A DNA stretch of 18,182 nucleotides, taken from the NCBI GenBank assembly GCA_964387775.1, contig CAYLZO010000095.1:1-18182 (forward strand). The letters run 5' to 3'. A model generated the notes under the pieces. The model saw nothing but the letters and a program-made list of their open reading frames with translations. It ran no database searches and was not told the DNA's origin. The translations under genes were made by a program, and so were the position numbers. The stretch's first letter is position 1. Every line of letters starts with the position of its first letter. This DNA is from CAYLZO01 sp964387775. Its GTDB lineage: Bacteria > Chloroflexota > Anaerolineae > JAAYZQ01. Below are positions 13,861-18,182 of the stretch, piece by piece.

Positions 13861-13897
13861 AAAACAAAAGGTGCAACGCGCTCGCCTGCGTTGCACC
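13861..13897 (-). terminator. Intrinsic terminator of tRNA-Ser
   Basis: GGTGCAACGC (13870-13879) and GCGTTGCACC (13888-13897) make a perfect 10-bp stem with an 8-base loop. On the minus strand it is followed by TTTTGTTTTGTT. It starts 8 bases after the tRNA CCA. The A-rich opposite side may also end DUF3786 transcription only weakly. Confidence 0.88.
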
Positions 13898-13905
13898 CAT
13901 GAACC

Positions 13906-13995
13906 TGGCGGAGAGGGCGGGATTCGAACCCGCGGAGGTGTTACCCTCACACGATTTCCAATCGTGCGCATTAGGCCAGACTATGCTACCTCTCC
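13906..13995 (-). tRNA. tRNA-Ser, anticodon GGA
   Basis: A 90-base tRNA with encoded CCA. The acceptor arm pairs GGAGAGG with CCTCTCC, followed by discriminator G and CCA. The anticodon stem CACGA/TCGTG encloses TTGGAAA, giving anticodon GGA (serine UCC/UCU codons). A long variable arm (TGAGGGTAACACCTC) and G discriminator are serine identity elements. The T arm is GCGGG-TTCGAAT-CCCGC. It has its own promoter and terminator. Confidence 0.97.
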
Positions 13996-14020
13996 ACGTC
14001 TGAGCCGGGAAACCGTCTCC

Positions 14021-14049
14021 ATTATACCACCGTTGCCTGTCTGGGCCAA
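14021..14049 (-). promoter_or_regulatory. Promoter of tRNA-Ser
   Basis: On the minus strand TTGGCC (14049-14044), 17-base spacer, perfect TATAAT (14026-14021). The tRNA 5' end is 26 bases downstream. Confidence 0.7.
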
Positions 14050-14123
14050 ATCAGCATCCCGCAAAAGTGCCCCCGTCGAAGGTTAAAATTTAACGCCTTT
14101 CCCGAAAAACCCGCCTGCAGCCC

Positions 14124-14152
14124 TTGCAAAAATAGGGCAGGTGGGGTATAAT
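14124..14152 (+). promoter_or_regulatory. Promoter of the mraZ/dcw cluster
   Basis: TTGCAA (14124-14129), a 17-base spacer and a perfect TATAAT (14147-14152), the same box sequences and spacing as the nusA promoter. Predicted start near 14159, leaving a leader of about 75 bases before the mraZ ATG. Confidence 0.82.
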
Positions 14153-14188
14153 GTGGTGCAGAGTGGTGAGTAGTGGGGCATAGTGGAT
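14141..14188 (+). promoter_or_regulatory. Probable MraZ operator: GTGG repeats at 10-bp period
   Basis: GTGGTG at 14153 and 14163, GTGGGG at 14173 and GTGGAT at 14183 begin exactly 10 bases apart, one helical turn each. A further GTGGGG at 14141 sits between the -35 and -10 boxes, 12 bases earlier. Repeats of this kind upstream of mraZ are the known binding sites of MraZ, a ring-shaped AbrB-like regulator. Their overlap with the -10 box and start site fits autorepression. Confidence 0.8.
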
Positions 14189-14233
14189 CAAAAGCCCCGA
14201 AAAACCATTTAGAACGCATGTTCGGTGGGGCAA

Positions 14234-14665
14234 ATGTTCCTCGGAGAATTCGAGCACAGCATCGACGACAAAGGACGCATTACCATTCCGGCCAAGTTCC
14301 GGGGGCGCCTGGCGGCCGGCCTGGTCGTGACCAAGGGCATCGACAACTGCCTCTGGCTCTACCCCGAGGATGCGTGGAACGTCCTGGCAGAAAAAGTCAG
14401 CGACCTGCGCCTGACCGATCCCAACGCCCGCGAGTTCCAGCGCCAACTCTTTGGGGGCGCCGCGGACGCCGTGCCCGACAAGCAGGGGCGGATCAACCTC
14501 CCCCCTTATCTACGTGAATACGCGAACATTGACAACCAAGCGATGATCATTGGCCTGCACAACCATTGTGAGATCTGGGACCCGGCCCGCTGGCGCGAGC
14601 GCCAGGAGCGGAGCCATAACGACCCCGAGGGCCGCGCCGCCCAATTCGAAAGCCTGGGCATCTAG
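14234..14665 (+). CDS. mraZ: Transcriptional regulator MraZ
   Basis: A 143-residue protein from ATG 14234. MFLGEFEHSIDDKGRITIPAKFR (as MFLGEFEHSIDDKGRI and TIPAKFR) is the first SpoVT-AbrB repeat; DKQGRINLPPYLREYA at about residues 83-98 is the second, both with the DxxGR motif. MraZ oligomerises into rings and binds tandem repeats in its own promoter to control the dcw cluster; a matching GTGG ladder is present just upstream. A GTG three codons earlier is a less likely start because family members begin MFLGE. GGTGGGG precedes the ATG. rsmH follows after 22 bases. Confidence 0.97.
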   Translation: MFLGEFEHSIDDKGRITIPAKFRGRLAAGLVVTKGIDNCLWLYPEDAWNVLAEKVSDLRLTDPNAREFQRQLFGGAADAVPDKQGRINLPPYLREYANIDNQAMIIGLHNHCEIWDPARWRERQERSHNDPEGRAAQFESLGI

Positions 14666-14687
14666 CCCGGTGGATGGAACTAGACGG

Positions 14688-15629
14688 ATGGCCGAGCCAC
14701 GAGAACACGTACCCGTCCTCTACGACGAGGTGTTGGCCGGACTCGACGTGCGGCCGGGCCAGCGCTACATCGACGGGACCTTGGGCGCGGGCGGCCACGC
14801 CGCCGGTATCCTGGCGGCATCGGCCCCCGACGGCCAATTGCTGGGGCTGGACGCCGATCCAGAAGCCGCCGAGTTTGCTCGAAAGATCCTGGCCCCTTTT
14901 GGCGAGCGGCTGATCGTACGGGTGGCCAACTTCCGGCGATTGAGCAAAGTGGCCGAGCCCCTGGGCTTTGGGCAAGTCGCGGGCATTTTGCTCGACCTGG
15001 GATTCTCCTCGCGGCAACTGGCCGACGCGGGCCGGGGCTTTTCCTTCAGCCTCGAAGGTCCCCTCGACATGCGGCTCAACCCCACACAGGGCCAATCCGC
15101 CGCCGAGCTGGTCAACGACCTGCCCGAGGCCGAGCTGGCCGACGTCCTGTGGCGCTATGGCGAGGAACGTCACTCGCGGCGCATCGCCCGGGCCATCGTC
15201 GCCGCCCGCCCACTGGAGACGACGGGCCAACTGGCCGACGTGGTCGCCCGGACGATAGGCCGCCGGGAAAAGATCCACCCCGCCACCCGGACCTTTCAGG
15301 CTTTGCGCATTGCGGTCAACGAAGAGCTGGAGGCCCTGGCCGAGGCGCTGCCCCAGGCCCGGGACCTCCTCCAGCCTGGCGGGCGGCTGGCCGTCATCGC
15401 TTTCCACTCGCTGGAGGATCGACTGGTCAAGCGGTTTTTCCGGCGGCAGGCCCAGGACTGCATCTGCCCGCCAGAGTTGCCGGTGTGCAGTTGCGAGCAC
15501 CGGGCCACCCTGCGGATCGTCACCCGCAAGCCCATCCGCCCGGCAGCCGACGAGATCGAGCAAAACCCAAGAAGCCGCAGCGCCAGGCTGCGGATCGCAC
15601 AACGCCTTGACGAAACGGCGGCCGACTAG
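14688..15629 (+). CDS. rsmH: 16S rRNA (cytosine(1402)-N4)-methyltransferase RsmH
   Basis: A 313-residue protein. HVPVLYDEVL at residues 7-16 is the classical RsmH (MraW) N-terminus. DGTLGAGGHA at 29-38 binds S-adenosylmethionine. GILLDLGFSSRQLADAGRGFSF (as ILLDLGFSSRQL and GRGFSF), LDMRLNP, HPATRTFQALRIAVNEEL (as ATRTFQALRIAVN), and IAFHSLEDRLVKRFF are all family blocks. The enzyme adds the N4 methyl of m4Cm1402 in the ribosomal P site. ATG 14688 is chosen because the family begins just before HVPVL; the longer frame overlapping mraZ is a shadow. Ribosome binding site is weak, so coupling to mraZ is possible. It is also known as mraW. Confidence 0.97.
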   Translation: MAEPREHVPVLYDEVLAGLDVRPGQRYIDGTLGAGGHAAGILAASAPDGQLLGLDADPEAAEFARKILAPFGERLIVRVANFRRLSKVAEPLGFGQVAGILLDLGFSSRQLADAGRGFSFSLEGPLDMRLNPTQGQSAAELVNDLPEAELADVLWRYGEERHSRRIARAIVAARPLETTGQLADVVARTIGRREKIHPATRTFQALRIAVNEELEALAEALPQARDLLQPGGRLAVIAFHSLEDRLVKRFFRRQAQDCICPPELPVCSCEHRATLRIVTRKPIRPAADEIEQNPRSRSARLRIAQRLDETAAD

Positions 15630-15688
15630 CCTGAAGCCGCTTCACCATCAGCCCACAACCAGAGAGGAATGAGAGAAAGGAGCGCCCT

Positions 15689-16153
15689 GTGGCCGGCCAG
15701 TCCCAATCGAGTCTACCGCAAGAAATCTCCAGGCGTATCCCGTTGCGCCTGATCGGCCGCGTCCCCTCCACCCGGACCATCCTGATCATCTTTGTCGCGC
15801 TGCTCATCCTCTTCAGTTGGCTCCATTTCATCCTGGCCCTGCAAATCGCTTCCACGGGACGCCAGATCCAGATCCAGACAGAGGAACTGCAAAAGATCGA
15901 GCGGGAGAACACGGCCATCCTGCAAGACATCGCCGAAGCCGAGTCACCCCGGCGCCTGGCCGAGCGGGCCCGGAGCCTGGGCTACGAGCCCCAGCAGCCG
16001 ATCTACCTGCCCATCCGGGGCGCTTCTGCCGGGGCCGATGCAGCGACGGGCAGCCAGGCCCCTGGGCCGGCGGCAGAAGCGGCGACACCCACAGCCCTGG
16101 ATCGCCTGGGCCGGGCCATGAGCACCTGGGCCCAGGCCGACCGGACACCCTAG
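15689..16153 (+). CDS. FtsL/DivIC-like division protein
   Basis: A 154-residue protein starting at GTG 15689 after AAAGGAG. A basic N-terminal tail (1-28) is followed by one transmembrane helix (about 30-50, ILIIFVALLILFSWLHFILA), a coiled coil (about 55-85) and a conserved LAERARSLGYEP at 90-101, as in FtsL and DivIC-type septum proteins. The place between rsmH and ftsI is that of ftsL. The last 45 residues are Ala/Pro/Gly-rich and low in complexity. The protein would be bitopic with its C-terminus outside. FtsL and DivIC are hard to separate by sequence, so no symbol is given. Confidence 0.85.
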   Translation: MAGQSQSSLPQEISRRIPLRLIGRVPSTRTILIIFVALLILFSWLHFILALQIASTGRQIQIQTEELQKIERENTAILQDIAEAESPRRLAERARSLGYEPQQPIYLPIRGASAGADAATGSQAPGPAAEAATPTALDRLGRAMSTWAQADRTP

Positions 16154-16177
16154 AGAACCAGTACCAAGGAAACAAAG

Positions 16178-17902
16178 ATGCTCACCAGCGAAACAAAACA
16201 ACTCGATAATCGGCGGCTCATCATCCTGGCCCTGCTGCTGACCTTTGGCCTGGCCGTCATCATCGGCCAACTGATCCGCTTCCAGGTCCTGCTCCACGGC
16301 CCGCTAAAAGCCCGGGCCGACGAGCAACGCACCTGGGAGAAGGACGTCCCCTCCCGGCGCGGCTACGTCGCCGACGTGCAGGGCCACATCCTGGCCATGG
16401 ACGTCGTCCAATGGGACATCTCGGCCTCGCCGCCACTGGTCACAGAGCCGGAGGAACTGGCCGACCGGCTGGCCGGCCTGCTGGGGCTGCCCCGTGACGA
16501 AGTTTATGCCAAGCTCACGGCCGACGTGCCCTGGGTCCAGATCGCCCGCCGGGTGGACCAAGAGACCGGCGAGGCCGTCGCCGCCCTGAAGGCCAACGGC
16601 ATCGACTGCGTTCCCCAACCTCTGCGCGTTTATCCCGAAGGCAGCCTGGCCTGCCACGTTGTCGGCATCGTCAACGACACGCGGGAGGGCTTTTACGGGG
16701 TCGAAGGGTATCACAACCAGTTGCTCGAAGGTGTCGTCGGCACGGAGCAGGTCGAGCAGGACCCGGGCGGGGACAAGATCCCGGTCCCGGCCTTGATGGA
16801 GAACCCGCCCAAAGCAGGGACCAGCCTGATCCTGACCCTGGACCGCAACATCCAATACATCGTCGAAGACGAGCTCCGGCGGGCCCTGGACGAATATGGC
16901 GCCCAGAGTGGCACGGTCATCGTCCTGAACCCCAAGACCGGCGCGCTCCTGGCCTCTGCCAGCTATCCATCTTACGATCCCAACGACTTTCCCGAGGATC
17001 TGAGCCTGCTGGCCGACCCGGCCGTCAGCAAGATGTGGGAGCCGGGCTCGATCTTCAAGATCGTGACCTGGGGCGCCGGCCTGGACTCGGGCACCATCAG
17101 CCCCGGCACGACGTTCTACGATAAGGGCGCCCTGGAGGTCGGGGGGCGCGTGATCCGCAACTGGGATCGCCGGGGCTACGACCAAGTCACCATGACCGAC
17201 GGCCTGGTCCACTCGCTGAACACCGTCGCCGCCTTTATCAGCACCTCGATGGGCAAGAGCCAGTTCTACACCTATCTGCGACGCTTTGGATTTGGCCACC
17301 TGACCGAAGTGGACCTGGCCAGCGAGGGGCCGGGCATGGTCAAACTGCCCGGCGACTCCAACTGGTTCCCCTCCGAGCTGGGGACCAACTCCTTCGGCCA
17401 GGGCGTCGCCGTCACGCCCATGCAGATGATCCGGGCCGCAGCGGCCGTGTCGAACCGGGGCCTGATGATGAAGCCGTACGCCGTGCACCAATACATCACC
17501 TTTGACGAGGACACGGGCCGCGAGCGCGTCATCCAGGTCGAGCCCATGATCGTCCGCCAGGCGATCTCGCAGGATACGGCCAGGACGCTGACCAACTTGC
17601 TCGTCCAGGTCGTGGAACGGGGGGCCACCAAGGCCCAGGTTCCCGGCTACCGGGTGGCCGGCAAGACGGGCACCGCCCAGATCCCGACGCCCTACGGCTA
17701 CCACCCCTCCGACACCATCGCCTCTTTCGTGGGCTGGGTGCCGGCCGACGATCCGGCCTTTATCGTCCTGGTCAAGCTCGACAAGCCGACCGAGTCACCC
17801 TGGGGCTCGCAGACGGCAGCACCTACCTTTCGGGCCATCGCCGAGCGCCTGCTGGTATACTTGCAGGTCCCGCCGGACCCGGCCCGCCTGGGACAGGATT
17901 GA
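16178..17902 (+). CDS. ftsI: Class B penicillin-binding protein, FtsI-type transpeptidase
   Basis: A 574-residue protein. A single N-terminal transmembrane helix (about 14-35) is followed by the dimerisation domain (VPSRRGYVADVQGHILA at about 57-73, then VEGYHNQLLEGVVG) and the transpeptidase domain from about 240. Active-site motifs: S291-I-F-K294, S346-L-N348, and K496-T-G498. It cross-links septal peptidoglycan with FtsW and is the division PBP expected at this place in the dcw cluster. There is no PASTA repeat, unlike the PBP2B type of firmicutes. ATG 16178 has AAGGAAA upstream, 24 bases after ftsL-like. The Mur ligase begins 8 bases after its stop. Confidence 0.95.
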   Translation: MLTSETKQLDNRRLIILALLLTFGLAVIIGQLIRFQVLLHGPLKARADEQRTWEKDVPSRRGYVADVQGHILAMDVVQWDISASPPLVTEPEELADRLAGLLGLPRDEVYAKLTADVPWVQIARRVDQETGEAVAALKANGIDCVPQPLRVYPEGSLACHVVGIVNDTREGFYGVEGYHNQLLEGVVGTEQVEQDPGGDKIPVPALMENPPKAGTSLILTLDRNIQYIVEDELRRALDEYGAQSGTVIVLNPKTGALLASASYPSYDPNDFPEDLSLLADPAVSKMWEPGSIFKIVTWGAGLDSGTISPGTTFYDKGALEVGGRVIRNWDRRGYDQVTMTDGLVHSLNTVAAFISTSMGKSQFYTYLRRFGFGHLTEVDLASEGPGMVKLPGDSNWFPSELGTNSFGQGVAVTPMQMIRAAAAVSNRGLMMKPYAVHQYITFDEDTGRERVIQVEPMIVRQAISQDTARTLTNLLVQVVERGATKAQVPGYRVAGKTGTAQIPTPYGYHPSDTIASFVGWVPADDPAFIVLVKLDKPTESPWGSQTAAPTFRAIAERLLVYLQVPPDPARLGQD

Positions 17903-17910
17903 CGACACCC

Positions 17911-18182
17911 ATGCCCCAGATCGCGAACAGCTTGACCCTGGCGCACCTCATCGCCGGGCTGGCCGACGGCCCCCTGCCCCCCGGCCAGGTGCCCCACGCC
18001 GTCATCGAGAACGCCGTTGTCGATTCGCGACAGGCGACCGCCGGCAGCCTCTTTGTCGCCCTCCGGGGCAAGCGGCGCGACGGTCACGACTTTATCGCCG
18101 ACGCCGTCCGGCGGGGCGCCGTGGCCGTCATCGCCGAGCGGCTGCCGGAGGCGGATATTGGATATTGGATACTGGATATTGG
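17911..18182 (+). CDS. Mur ligase (MurE or MurF), N-terminal part cut by window end
   Basis: The first 90 residues of a Mur ligase: LTLAHLIAGLADG, then VVDSRQATAGSLFVALRGKRRDGHDFIADAVRRGAVAVIAER (as VVDSRQATAGSLFVALRG and DGHDFIADAVRRGAVAVI), the N-terminal UDP-binding domain shared by MurE and MurF. These enzymes add the third residue or D-Ala-D-Ala to the peptidoglycan stem. MurE is the commonest follower of ftsI, but the N-terminal domains are too alike to choose; the ATP motif lies outside. A heptanucleotide tandem repeat (18154-18182) lies in the coding frame and reads ADIGYWILDIG. It has no strong ribosome binding site, so coupling to ftsI is likely. Confidence 0.85.
   Translation, partial: MPQIANSLTLAHLIAGLADGPLPPGQVPHAVIENAVVDSRQATAGSLFVALRGKRRDGHDFIADAVRRGAVAVIAERLPEADIGYWILDI
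18154..18182 (+). repeat. Heptanucleotide tandem repeat GATATTG inside the Mur ligase frame
   Basis: Four copies of GATATTG (third copy GATACTG) run from 18154 to 18181 and continue beyond the window. The A+T-rich repeat differs sharply from the surrounding G+C-rich coding sequence. Being 7 bases long, each copy gained or lost would shift the reading frame, unless three change together. Confidence 0.85.

Noticed and set aside
14082..14094. AT-rich palindrome GTTAAAATTTAAC between tRNA-Ser and mraZ
   Set aside because: Could be an operator or UP-like element, but such short AT palindromes arise easily and nothing links it to a known regulator.
16304..17704. Long open frame (466 codons) on the minus strand opposite ftsI
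   Set aside because: It mirrors the codon pattern of ftsI in G+C-rich DNA; the product has no recognisable domain, while the plus strand encodes a complete PBP with all active-site motifs.
1..18182. CRISPR array, prophage, IS element or transposase
   Set aside because: No regularly spaced direct repeats with spacers and no transposase, integrase or phage gene were found on either strand.

Overview
The window is a G+C-rich bacterial chromosome segment with two classic housekeeping clusters. I infer a member of the Chloroflexota (Anaerolineae-like). The reasons are the combination of gene families (DUF3786, DUF433/DUF5615, a long archaeal-type RtcB with archease, and a dcw cluster opening with mraZ), GTG starts among ATG starts, and several short palindromic or tandem repeats at gene junctions. 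No rRNA or other lineage marker is present, so this placement is tentative.

Layout. (1) 1-1579, plus strand: the 3' end of surE, then a CheY-like response regulator with a GAF-like domain. (2) 1577-1711: a composite palindromic repeat between two converging genes; its two ends supply both stop codons. (3) 13.0 kb down to 1.7 kb, minus strand: a long gene string reading nusA, ylxR/rnpM, infB, rbfA, nrnA-like DHH phosphoesterase, a 53-residue small ORF, truB, a ribF-archease fusion, rtcB, DUF433 antitoxin, a shrunken DUF5615 toxin relic, sfsA, and a small membrane protein. A strong sigma-70-type promoter and a terminator-like leader hairpin precede nusA. (4) 13.15-13.86 kb, plus strand: a divergently transcribed DUF3786 gene with its own promoter. 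(5) 13.86-14.05 kb, minus strand: tRNA-Ser(GGA) with encoded CCA, its own promoter and an intrinsic terminator. (6) 14.1 kb to the end, plus strand: the start of the division and cell wall cluster, namely mraZ, rsmH, an FtsL/DivIC-like protein, ftsI (class B PBP) and the start of a Mur ligase. Its promoter carries a ladder of GTGG repeats with a 10-bp period, which fits MraZ autoregulation.

How the genes fit together. The minus-strand string is the familiar transcription, translation-initiation and ribosome-maturation operon (NusA, IF-2, RbfA, TruB, RibF). It is extended here by RNA ligation functions: RtcB and its activator archease. The archease is not a free protein but the C-terminal domain of the bifunctional riboflavin kinase/FAD synthetase. 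This is the most unusual gene in the window.

The second theme is repeats. Different short palindromes or tandem units sit between RR and the membrane gene, between archease and rtcB, at the 3' end of nrnA, between infB and rbfA, in the nusA leader, and inside the Mur ligase coding sequence at the right edge. Whether they are mobile, regulatory or both cannot be decided from one window.
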